Part shown: positions 7,218-14,451 of the stretch, piece after piece | How the letters are laid out: every line of letters begins with the position of its first letter | Numbering within the stretch: the first letter of the stretch is position 1 | NCBI GenBank assembly: GCA_031259605.1 | Contig: JAIRLE010000007.1 | Location: 1 to 19,699, forward strand | From: Zoogloeaceae bacterium | GTDB taxonomy: Bacteria > Pseudomonadota > Gammaproteobacteria > Burkholderiales > Rhodocyclaceae | DNA: 19,699 nt | Direction: 5' to 3' | Translations under genes and position numbers: made by a program | The notes under the pieces: model-generated | The model's database searches: none | What the model saw: the letters and a program-made list of their open reading frames with translations, nothing else | Told to the model about the DNA's origin: nothing

Positions 7218-9785
7218 CAGGGACAACACATCCAGTAAATCCTGTTCGAGTTTCAGGCGCGGGCCGCGTTTTTTCAGGGCGGCGCCGGAGATGAGGAAGG
7301 TGTCTTCGACGCGTTCGCCCAGGGTGCTGATGCGCGCGGCATTGATGGCAATATGGTGGCGGACAAGGACGGCGGCGATGTGGTAGAGCAGGCCGGGACG
7401 GTCGACGGCGGTCAGCGAGAGCACCTGCTGGTCGCCGCGTTCGTCGGGATGGATATGCACTTCCGGCGCGATGGGAAAGTGCCGCACCTGCCGCGAGAGG
7501 CGTCCGCGCGCGGGCGCTTCGGCGGGGGCGTCCGCGGAAAGACGCAGGCTCAATTCGCTTTCGATGAAGGCGATCATGTCGCGGTCGCTGGCGTTGTCGG
7601 CGACATCGAGCAGGATGAAGCTGTCGAGCGCGTAACCGTGGCGGGTGGTATGCAGTTTGGCATCGGCGATGCTGTAACCGGCGCGGGTGAAAAAGGCCGC
7701 CATGCGTAAAAAGAGATCGGGGCCATCCTTGAGGTAGGCCATGACCTGCAAGCCGCCGCCGGGATAGACGCGCGCCTTGACCACGGGCTTGTCGATGTTG
7801 GTGCGATAGTGCAGGGAGCGGGTATGCCAGGCAATTTCCTCGGCGGTGTGCCGCAGGAAATACACGGTGTCGAACTGCTTCCACAGGCGCTCATGCACGG
7901 TGTCGGAGAGCGCGAAGTAACGCAGCAGGCTCATCGCCCCGGCCTGGCGCTCCTGGATGATGCCTTGCGGCGGCACTGGCGCGCCGGTTTCCAGGTAGCG
8001 CAGGGTGAGGCGGTAGAGGTCTTCGAGCAGCTTGGCTTTCCAACTGTTCCACACCTTGGGGCCGGTGCCGCGAATGTCGGCGACGGTCAAGAGATAAAGC
8101 GCGGTGAGGCGGCGCGTGTCCCCGACCTTGCGGGCAAAGGCGGCAACCACCTCCGGGTTGGTGATGTCCTCCTTTTGTGCTACCTGCGACATGTGAAGAT
8201 GCGCGCCCACCAGCCAGACGATGAGTTCCGCGTCCTCGCGCGCCACGCCATGTCCGGCGCAGAATTCGCGCGCGTCCTCCATGCCCAGGAGCGAATGATC
8301 GCCGCCGCGTCCCTTGGCGATGTCATGAAACAGCGCCGCGACATAGAGCGTCCAGGGACGGGCAAAGGCATTGTGCAGGCGGCTGCAATAGGGATATTCG
8401 TGGGCGAATTCCTCGACGGCGAAGCGGCGCAGGTTGCGGAGCACTTGCAGGATATGCTGGTCGACGGTATAGGCGTGGAACAGGTCGTGCTGCATCTGGC
8501 CGACGATTTTGCCGAAAGCGGGCAGGTAATTGCCGAGGATGTCGTGCTGGTTCATGCGCCGGAAGGCGTGGACGATGCCGCGTTCGCCCTGGAAAAGACT
8601 CAGGAACCGGCGCCGGTTTTCCGGATCCTGGCGAAATTCGGGCGTGACAAGGACGCGCGCGTACCACAGGGCGCGCAGGGTGCGGGCGCTCATGCCGCGC
8701 AGTTCCGGATGGGTTTGCAGGAGCTGGAAGCTCTCCAGTATCGCGCCCGGTTGTTCCTCGAACACCTTGATGCGCGTAAGATCGAGAACATCGCCAAGAA
8801 TGCGGAAACGCGCGTTGAGCGGACGCGGCGCGGCGCAGGCGGCGGGGATCAGTTCGGCGGCGATGTTTTGCAGGAAGATGGCGTTCAGTTGCGTAACCCG
8901 CTTGGCGTTGCGGTAATAGGTCTGCATCAGTACTTCCGAAGGGCGGCGCGCGTCCGGGGAGACGACGCCCATGACGCCCGCGAGCGACTCCTGGTGGTCG
9001 AACAGCAGTTTGTCCTCGCGCCTTCCGGTGAGAAGATGCAGACGGATGCGCAGGTTTTGCAGCATGTCTTCGCATTGCTGCAACTGGATGTAATCATCAT
9101 GGGAAATCAGTTGCCGCGCCTTCAGTTCCTGCCAGTTCGCGCCGTAGCCGCCAGCCTTGGCGATCCAGAGGATGTTTTGCAAGTCGCGCAGTCCGCCGGG
9201 GCTTTCCTTGCAATTGGGTTCGAGACTGTAGGGCGTATCCTGGTAACGCTGGTGGCGTTCTTCCTGTTCCAGTTGTTTGGCGGTCAAGAATGCCCGCGGG
9301 TCGAGCCGACAGGCGAAACGCGCCTGGAAATCCGCATGGAGCGCGGCATTGCCGGTCAGGTAACGTCCTTCCAGCAATGCCGTCTGTATGGTGATGTCGC
9401 CCGCGGCTTCCTCGAGGCATTCGCCAATGGTGCGCACGCTGTGTCCGACTTCCAGTCCGATGTCCCAGAACAGGCTGACCAGGCGCGCCAGTTTTTCCCG
9501 CAGGGCGGCGTTGGGAACGAAGGGCAGCAGAACTAGCAGATCGACATCCGACCCCGGATACAGCTCGCCGCGCCCGAAGCCGCCGACCGCCGCCAGCGTC
9601 GGTTCCGGCGAGAAATCCATGTGCCGCCAGAGACGCGCCAGGATGCCATCGACCAGACGGGCGTGTTCGGCGAGATAGAGCGCCGCGTTGGGTGTGGCGG
9701 CGTAATCGTCGGCGAGCGCCTTGCGTTGTGTCCGCAAGGTTTCGCGCAGGGCATTGGCCAGCGCCGGGTTGTCCTCCACGCTCAC
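7197..9785 (-). CDS. glnD: [Protein-PII] uridylyltransferase / uridylyl-removing enzyme GlnD
   Basis: GlnD is the glutamine sensor that adds or removes UMP on PII proteins and so feeds NtrB/NtrC. From the GTG at 9785 it has 862 residues, close to the 890 of E. coli. Domains are in the usual order: nucleotidyltransferase with GGFGRGELYPGSDVDLL (68-84, metal ligands D80 and D82), the GlnD-specific helical region, an HD domain (HDIAKG near 485), and two C-terminal ACT domains (from about 668 and about 782, the second with VDRPGLLYHIA). GTGA joins the map stop to this start by a 4-bp overlap. The open frame continues upstream inside map, but that part is only the antiframe of map. The stop overlaps the convergent tatD end. 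Confidence 0.95.
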   Translation of the reverse strand: MSVEDNPALANALRETLRTQRKALADDYAATPNAALYLAEHARLVDGILARLWRHMDFSPEPTLAAVGGFGRGELYPGSDVDLLVLLPFVPNAALREKLARLVSLFWDIGLEVGHSVRTIGECLEEAAGDITIQTALLEGRYLTGNAALHADFQARFACRLDPRAFLTAKQLEQEERHQRYQDTPYSLEPNCKESPGGLRDLQNILWIAKAGGYGANWQELKARQLISHDDYIQLQQCEDMLQNLRIRLHLLTGRREDKLLFDHQESLAGVMGVVSPDARRPSEVLMQTYYRNAKRVTQLNAIFLQNIAAELIPAACAAPRPLNARFRILGDVLDLTRIKVFEEQPGAILESFQLLQTHPELRGMSARTLRALWYARVLVTPEFRQDPENRRRFLSLFQGERGIVHAFRRMNQHDILGNYLPAFGKIVGQMQHDLFHAYTVDQHILQVLRNLRRFAVEEFAHEYPYCSRLHNAFARPWTLYVAALFHDIAKGRGGDHSLLGMEDAREFCAGHGVAREDAELIVWLVGAHLHMSQVAQKEDITNPEVVAAFARKVGDTRRLTALYLLTVADIRGTGPKVWNSWKAKLLEDLYRLTLRYLETGAPVPPQGIIQERQAGAMSLLRYFALSDTVHERLWKQFDTVYFLRHTAEEIAWHTRSLHYRTNIDKPVVKARVYPGGGLQVMAYLKDGPDLFLRMAAFFTRAGYSIADAKLHTTRHGYALDSFILLDVADNASDRDMIAFIESELSLRLSADAPAEAPARGRLSRQVRHFPIAPEVHIHPDERGDQQVLSLTAVDRPGLLYHIAAVLVRHHIAINAARISTLGERVEDTFLISGAALKKRGPRLKLEQDLLDVLSLSEDRGR

Positions 9786-10585
9786 GCGCTCATGCCTTCC
9801 GGCGCGGGCGGGCAGCCGGTCGAAAGCGTCAGCACTTCGACGCCGGTCTCCGTCACCAGCACCGTATGCTCCCATTGGGCGGAAAGGCTGCGATCCCGCG
9901 TCGTCACCGTCCATCCGTCCGGCATATGACGGATAGCGGCCTTGCCCGCGTTGATCATGGGTTCGATGGTGAAAATCATGCCGGGCGCGAGTTTCTCGCC
10001 TTGCCCCGTTTTGCCGTAATGCAATACTTGCGGTTCTTCGTGGAAGGCGCGTCCGATGCCGTGTCCGCAGAATTCGCGCACCACCGAGAACCCGCTTTTT
10101 TCCGCGTGTTTCTGGATGACCGCGCCAATGTCGCCCAGATGCCCGCCGGGCCGTACCGCGCCGATGCCCAGCCATAAGCATTCAAAGGTCACGTCGCACA
10201 GTCGCTTGGCCTGGATGGAGGGATTGCCGGGCAGGAACATGCGGCTGGTGTCGCCATGAAACCCATCCTTGATGACGGTGATGTCCAGATTCACGATGTC
10301 GCCGCTTTTCAGGGGACGCTCATTGGGAAAGCCGTGGCAAATCTGGTGATTGATGGAAGCGCAGATGGCGAATGGATAAGGCGTATACCCCGGCGGCGCA
10401 TAGTTGAGCGGCGCGGGAATCGTGTCCTGCACATTTGTCATGTAGTCATGACAAAGCCGGTTGAGTTCCAGTGTGCTGACGCCTGGTTTGACGTAAGGCG
10501 CGATGTAATCCAGCACCTCCGCCCCCAAACGGCAGGCCGCGCGCATTTTCTCGATTTCTTCCGGCGTCTTGATGAGGATGGGCAT
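9782..10585 (-). CDS. map: Methionine aminopeptidase, type I
   Basis: Map removes the initiator Met from new proteins. It has 267 residues from the ATG at 10585. All five metal ligands are present at D101, D112, H175, E208 and E239, each four residues later than in the E. coli enzyme, and H84 of the substrate pocket is kept in ICHGFP. The start is set by the conserved MPILIKTPEEIEKMR. The open frame extends 50 codons upstream, but that part has no family resemblance. The gene is not next to rpsB, its usual partner in many proteobacteria. It overlaps glnD by 4 bp, so the pair is an operon, divergent from the TetR gene. Confidence 0.97.
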   Translation of the reverse strand: MPILIKTPEEIEKMRAACRLGAEVLDYIAPYVKPGVSTLELNRLCHDYMTNVQDTIPAPLNYAPPGYTPYPFAICASINHQICHGFPNERPLKSGDIVNLDITVIKDGFHGDTSRMFLPGNPSIQAKRLCDVTFECLWLGIGAVRPGGHLGDIGAVIQKHAEKSGFSVVREFCGHGIGRAFHEEPQVLHYGKTGQGEKLAPGMIFTIEPMINAGKAAIRHMPDGWTVTTRDRSLSAQWEHTVLVTETGVEVLTLSTGCPPAPEGMSA

Positions 10586-10779
10586 GAAAAGTTTCTGCGG
10601 GAAAAGGAAATGACAAGGATAAGGGAAGCCCCGCCTTTGAGCAAACCGGCCCTTGCGGGCGGCGATTTTTCTTTTTGGCGGTGGAGCGGAGCGGGAAGAT
10701 GATGAATGGAATGCCTGCCTTCTATTCTCCGGCAATGAGGCAGGGTATCATCCTGGCAGGTTCATCAGAAAGAACGAAG

Positions 10780-11493
10780 ATGTCTTCCGAAATCCAGCGA
10801 AAAGGCTCTCCGGCGAGGGCGCGAAAGTTGAAGTCCGGCGCGCGCCGTGCCGCCTTGTTGCGGGCGGCGAAGGAACTGTCCGTCGAAGAGGGCGTTGCCG
10901 CGCCCAGTCTCGATGCCATCATCCAGCGCGCGGGCGGCTCGCGGCGCAGCATCTACACCGAATTTGGCGGCAAGGCGGGCTTGATCGACGCCCTGATCGA
11001 GGAAGTGTCGGCGGAAATCCTGGCGCCGTTCGCCGTGGCCGGGAAAACCGGGGATTTGCGCGCTTCGCTCATCCATTTCGCGCGCAACCTGATCTCTGTC
11101 CTGATATCGGCGCGCGGCGTGACCCTGGCCCGCATCGTCCTCATGGACGCCCTTTCTTCCCACGCGCGGGCGGCGGCTTTTTTTGCCCGCGGGCCAGGAA
11201 AGGGCGCGATCTTGCTGGCAAAGATACTGGAAGAAGCGCGGGCGCGAGGGGAAATCGACATTCCGGATTGCGAGCGCGCCGCGAATTGTCTCATCGGCAT
11301 CGTGCGCGGCAATCTCTTCATGGAGCGCGTCCTGCAACTCTCCGCGCCGCCCGACGCAGAGGAAATCGAGGCGCATATCCAGATTGCCGTCGATATTTTT
11401 CTCAATGGGGTCATCGTCAGGACGCCAAAACGGAAGGCGGCACGGCGACCGGAGGCTGAAAACACCACAAGGGAACACGGGAAAAGCGCCTGA
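10780..11493 (+). CDS. TetR/AcrR family transcriptional regulator
   Basis: This is a predicted ligand-responsive repressor of 237 residues. The N-terminal helix-turn-helix is plain: a helix (AALLRAAKELSVEEG), then LDAIIQRAGGSRRSIYTEFGGKAGLI, where relatives have VA..AGVS..T.Y.HF..KE.L. The C-terminal half (RGVTLARIVLMDAL, FFARGPGKG, ANCLIGIVRGNLFMERVLQ) resembles the AefR-like TetR_C domain. The ATG at 10780 gives a normal N-terminal length; an in-frame ATG at 10735 would add 15 residues of no family type. The ligand is unknown. It is divergent from map, and about 1.7 kb downstream on the same strand lies an efflux pair with a palindromic promoter, a possible target. Confidence 0.88.
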   Translation: MSSEIQRKGSPARARKLKSGARRAALLRAAKELSVEEGVAAPSLDAIIQRAGGSRRSIYTEFGGKAGLIDALIEEVSAEILAPFAVAGKTGDLRASLIHFARNLISVLISARGVTLARIVLMDALSSHARAAAFFARGPGKGAILLAKILEEARARGEIDIPDCERAANCLIGIVRGNLFMERVLQLSAPPDAEEIEAHIQIAVDIFLNGVIVRTPKRKAARRPEAENTTREHGKSA

Positions 11494-11509
11494 TTTTCAC
11501 TCTTCCCCC

Positions 11510-11568
11510 AGGGCAATCGCATGAATGCTGTCATCGTATTTTCAGTTCGCGCCGCCTGTCGTCCGCTC
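11510..11568 (+). repeat. Dispersed repeat family 1, copy B
   Basis: The 42-bp core (11510-11551) begins 17 bases after the TetR stop. It agrees with copy A at 39 of 42 and with copy C at 36 of 42 positions by hand alignment. The tail CGCCTGTCGTCCGCTC (11553-11568) is shared with copy A. It lies between the convergent ends of the TetR gene and the secreted-protein gene and has the same orientation as copy C on that gene's other side. Confidence 0.85.
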
Positions 11569-11688
11569 ACCGTTCCCTGCCCCAATGACGCATGATTTGC
11601 TGCTCCGGCCTGGCATTCCATTGCGCCCCTTGCGTTCGCGGATTCGTGTCCGGTAAATCGGTGCGCCGTTTGTCGTTCAATCCGCTTT

Positions 11689-12699
11689 TTACTCCGGGCC
11701 ATGCTTACGGGAAGGCAATGCCCATATCGTGTGCGGGTTCGATAATCCGCGGTACCGGTTGTCGAGGCCATAGAGCAGGAAGACGCGTCTCTCCGTGAAC
11801 CATTGTTCAAAGTTCGCATCGGCATTGATCATCCGGCCTTCACTTTCATCGTCGATCATGAATGGAGTTTCGACAACTTCCAGAATGGCGCTGCCGCGAA
11901 GCTTCTTGAATCGTTTGCCGCTGCCGTCTGCCAGAACATATTGCGCATTGTTGAGCGGTTTGTCATTGGACATGTCGTTTTTCATCTCGTTTTCAACATC
12001 GCGTTTGCGTTCCGGCATGATTCGGCGCACAACGGTTCTGTTCGGGCGGCGGTGCGTGAAACGGGTCAGCGCAGGATAGCGCAGCCGTCCGAATTTTCCG
12101 CTGACGCGACGCCAACGGGCATTTTTGACCTGATACAGATCGCTGATCCAGTAGCCGTATCCGAAGCGCATGGCCAGCAATTCAGCGCGGCCATCCCTGT
12201 TGATGTCCAACAGATATTCCACGCCTTTTTCATCCGCGCCATAAAAACCGGCATCGCCAAAAATGATGGGGCGTCCGTTTTTCTCGAATGTGACGATGTG
12301 GATGATGCCGGTTGGTGCCATGCCATTCCCCGCATTCGGCATCCAGACAACAATGTCCCCGATCCCGTTTCCATCGAGGTCGGCGGTAAATATTCGCGCC
12401 CATCCCGCCACGTTGTACACCTGCCCCATATGGACAGTCCAGGGTTTGCCGGCACGATCTTTTCCGGAAATGAAAAAATCCGCCGCGTATTCGTCGCCAG
12501 GCACAGGCTCGATGCTGGAGCCGCCCATGCCCGCGTCAAGCCGCCCGCTTTTGCCGTGTTCCAGCGTGAAATCCTCCTTGAGAGGAAAACGGTACCGGGA
12601 TAACTCATGATCCGTCAGCGGCACGAATGCCTGTTCAACCGCCCATGGCGGGAAGGCAAATGAAATGCCAAGGAGAAAAAACGTCATGTTCTTGATCAT
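11689..12699 (-). CDS. Secreted protein with FG-GAP/VCBS-like calcium loops, function unknown
   Basis: The 336-residue protein begins with a signal peptide (MIKN, then a hydrophobic stretch to residue 20, probable cut after PPWA). Two acidic loops, DLDGNGIGD (107-115) and DINRDGRAE (165-173), have the D-x-D/N-x-D-G-x-x-D/E pattern of FG-GAP and VCBS-type beta-propeller repeats or dockerin-like calcium sites. They are set among beta-rich, aromatic sequence. The C-terminal half (about 190-336) has Arg/Lys-rich segments and no motif recognised. The ATG at 12699 was chosen because it starts directly at the signal peptide; a TTG lies five codons earlier. The gene looks less GC-rich than its neighbours and stands alone between repeat copies B and C, suggesting acquisition. 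No enzyme activity can be assigned. Confidence 0.75.
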   Translation of the reverse strand: MIKNMTFFLLGISFAFPPWAVEQAFVPLTDHELSRYRFPLKEDFTLEHGKSGRLDAGMGGSSIEPVPGDEYAADFFISGKDRAGKPWTVHMGQVYNVAGWARIFTADLDGNGIGDIVVWMPNAGNGMAPTGIIHIVTFEKNGRPIIFGDAGFYGADEKGVEYLLDINRDGRAELLAMRFGYGYWISDLYQVKNARWRRVSGKFGRLRYPALTRFTHRRPNRTVVRRIMPERKRDVENEMKNDMSNDKPLNNAQYVLADGSGKRFKKLRGSAILEVVETPFMIDDESEGRMINADANFEQWFTERRVFLLYGLDNRYRGLSNPHTIWALPSRKHGPE

Positions 12700-12944
12700 G
12701 GCGGCGCGCGACAAAAAGCGGATGATTATCTGTATGCTTTATCGAGCATCTGATTTTCCATGAACTACGGCATTGCCCTGCTTCGTTTACAATGACGATT
12801 GATTTTCAAGGGCAAACAACACAAGAACGCGCTTCATGGCAGGAACCTTCTGTCGATGACAAGAAAATGTGGCGTAACGAAGTGCGCATTATCCGCCTTC
12901 CTCTGCTGTTTGCCAATCGCCGGAGGATGTGGCGTGGACAGCGC

Positions 12945-12986
12945 AGGGCAATCGCATGAGTGCCGACATTGTATTTTCAGCCCGCG
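12945..12986 (+). repeat. Dispersed repeat family 1, copy C
   Basis: This is the third and most divergent copy of the 42-bp core. It keeps AGGGCAATCGCATGA and GTATTTTCAG exactly and differs from copy B at six positions. The shared 3' tail of copies A and B is missing. It lies upstream of both the efflux pair and the divergent secreted-protein gene. Confidence 0.82.
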
Positions 12987-13056
12987 CAGCCGCAAGAATC
13001 AAGGTGTCTGGAACAAGGCGCCGGGAGTTGCTCCCCCCTTCCCAATGGAGTTTGAC

Positions 13057-13090
13057 CGGCAGCCCTGAAGGGCTGCCGCTGATTTCTTGC
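13057..13090 (+). repeat. Repeat family 2, copy 1 (hairpin element)
   Basis: A perfect 9-bp stem, CGGCAGCCC/GGGCTGCCG, with loop TGAA (13057-13078) is followed by CTGATTTCTTGC. The 34-bp unit recurs in inverted orientation at 15998-16031 with 30 of 34 positions identical. The hairpin followed by a T-rich stretch could act as a weak terminator on the plus strand. Confidence 0.8.
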
Positions 13091-13109
13091 TTGCTCTGGC
13101 GGACAGCGT

Positions 13110-13138
13110 TTGACACAAACGGTACTCATCAGTACCAT
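13110..13138 (+). promoter_or_regulatory. Sigma70-type promoter of the efflux operon
   Basis: TTGACA (13110-13115, perfect -35) and TACCAT (13133-13138, 4 of 6 for the -10) are separated by 17 bases, the ideal spacing, about 80 bases before the emrA-like start. It is the best consensus-like promoter in the window. Its -10 overlaps the palindrome at 13121-13136. Confidence 0.65.
13121..13136. promoter_or_regulatory. Candidate repressor operator, perfect palindrome
   Basis: GGTACT-CATC-AGTACC is a perfect inverted repeat with 6-bp arms, filling the spacer and part of the -10 of the efflux promoter. A dimeric repressor bound here would block RNA polymerase. TetR- and MarR-type proteins commonly use such sites. 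The TetR gene at 10780 is the nearest candidate, but no matching palindrome was found in its own upstream region. Confidence 0.5.
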
Positions 13139-13218
13139 GTCTCCGGCGCGATCGGGGGAAGGTACTTCACCGGCGCGCGGCGCCGCAAACTTTTTCCGAT
13201 TCCTGACCTCCGATCCCC

Positions 13219-14448
13219 ATGACCACGATGAACGCTCCTGCCGATCCTCCCGCGCCGCCCGCCGATTCTGCGACACCTGACGCCAGTACGCGCCGGCGCG
13301 CGTTGTTCGTGCTTTGCGCGGTTTTTCTGGGGTTGGCGGCGGTTTGGGGCGCTTATTGGTTTTTCGTTTCGCGCTGGCAGGAATCCACCGACGACGCCTA
13401 TGTCGCCGGGCATGTCGTGCAGATTACGCCGCAGGTGGGCGGCACGGTCAAGGCGGTGTCCGTGGAGGATACCGACGCGGTGATGGCGGGCGATACGCTT
13501 GTCGAACTCGATGACGCCGACAGTCAGGTTGCCTTGGGGGAGGCGAGGGCGGCGTTGGCGCAGGCGGTGCGCGAGGCGCGCGCGCTCCATGTCAACAACC
13601 GCGCCCTGCGCGCCCAGATCGCGGCGCGGCAGACGGAAGTCGATCGGCTCTCCCTGGATTTGTCGCGCCGTCTGGCCATCGCCGCCAGCGGCGCGGTGGC
13701 AGAGGAAGAAATCGACCACACCCGCGAGGCGCTCAAGGCGGCAAAAGCCAATCTCTCCCAAGCGCGGGCGCAACTGGCGGCCAACCGTGCCCTGACCGGC
13801 GGTTCGACGCTGGCGGAACACCCCATTGTCCTGCGGGCTGCCGCCGATTTCGAGGCGGCCTGGCTGGATTTATCACGCGCGAAGATCGTCGCGCCAGTGG
13901 CTGGACAGGTCGCCAAGCGCAATGTGCAGATCGGGCAGAGGGTGGCGGCAGGCGCGCCCCTGATGGCGGTCGTGCCGCTTACCCGTCTTTGGGTGGACGC
14001 CAATTTCAAGGAAGTGCAACTGGGCAGGATGCGCGTCGGCCAGCCGGTGACCCTGACCGCCGATCTCCACGGCCAGGACGTGCGCTACCGTGGCCGCGTG
14101 GCGGGCTTCGCCGCCGGGACGGGCAGTGCCTTCGCCCTCCTGCCCGCGCAGAACGCCACCGGCAACTGGATCAAGATCGTGCAGCGCGTGCCGGTGCGCG
14201 TCGAACTGGAAGCGGACGACCTGAAGGCGCATCCCCTGCGCATCGGCCTTTCCATGCGGGTGACGGTGGATCTCCGCGATGACGGCGGCGCGCGCCTGAC
14301 GCCGGATGCCCGACCGGATGCCGCGCCGGAAGCGATCACGCCCGCCAACTCTGCCTCGGACGCGGCGCTGAAAGAAGCGCGGGCGCGGGTGCGGGAAATC
14401 ATCCGCCAGCACGATGTCGCCACGCCCGGCGACGCGGACAAAAAATAA
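13219..14448 (+). CDS. EmrA-like membrane fusion protein of a multidrug efflux pump
   Basis: This periplasmic adaptor (HlyD/EmrA family) links an inner-membrane MFS pump to an outer-membrane channel. Among its 409 residues, a Pro/Ala-rich cytoplasmic tail precedes one membrane anchor (about 28-50). Then comes the EmrA hallmark STDDAYVAGHVVQITPQVGGTV (about 56-77, part of the biotinyl-lipoyl domain), a coiled-coil hairpin (about 100-195), the second lipoyl half (KIVAPVAGQVAKRNVQIGQ), and the barrel segment (LWVDANFKEVQLGRMRVGQ). The C-terminal tail is Ala/Asp-rich. The ATG at 13219 is used; another ATG lies three codons in. The pump gene follows after 3 bases. No outer-membrane TolC-type gene is in the window. 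Confidence 0.92.
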   Translation: MTTMNAPADPPAPPADSATPDASTRRRALFVLCAVFLGLAAVWGAYWFFVSRWQESTDDAYVAGHVVQITPQVGGTVKAVSVEDTDAVMAGDTLVELDDADSQVALGEARAALAQAVREARALHVNNRALRAQIAARQTEVDRLSLDLSRRLAIAASGAVAEEEIDHTREALKAAKANLSQARAQLAANRALTGGSTLAEHPIVLRAAADFEAAWLDLSRAKIVAPVAGQVAKRNVQIGQRVAAGAPLMAVVPLTRLWVDANFKEVQLGRMRVGQPVTLTADLHGQDVRYRGRVAGFAAGTGSAFALLPAQNATGNWIKIVQRVPVRVELEADDLKAHPLRIGLSMRVTVDLRDDGGARLTPDARPDAAPEAITPANSASDAALKEARARVREIIRQHDVATPGDADKK

Positions 14449-14451
14449 GTC

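Larger units (their letters stand above)
12700..13218. other. Long intergenic region with two repeats and an efflux promoter
   Basis: No convincing gene is seen in this 519-base gap. On the plus strand a frame from ATG 12856 to 13068 would give a 70-residue Cys-rich peptide with a lipoprotein-like start (LCCLPIAGGC). However, it runs through dispersed repeat copy C and ends inside the hairpin of repeat family 2, so it is probably chance. The useful content is copy C (12945-12986), the hairpin repeat (13057-13090), and the promoter and palindrome at 13110-13138. GATAAT on the minus strand upstream of the secreted-protein gene could be a -10 element, without a clear -35. Confidence 0.6.

Noticed and set aside
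7809..9536. 575-codon plus-strand open frame opposite glnD
   Set aside because: It is antisense to the conserved glnD coding sequence and has no family resemblance.
9786..10181. N-terminal extension of glnD into map
   Set aside because: The extra 132 codons are the out-of-frame reading of map. The GTG at 9785 gives the normal GlnD length and a GTGA overlap.
10647..10675. Terminator-like GCCC-TTGC-GGGC hairpin with T-rich tail upstream of the TetR gene
   Set aside because: The stem is only 4 bp and no plus-strand gene precedes it, so a terminator or attenuator role cannot be supported.
11592..11798. 68-codon plus-strand frame after the TetR gene
   Set aside because: It overlaps the 3' end of the secreted-protein gene antisense and has no recognisable features.
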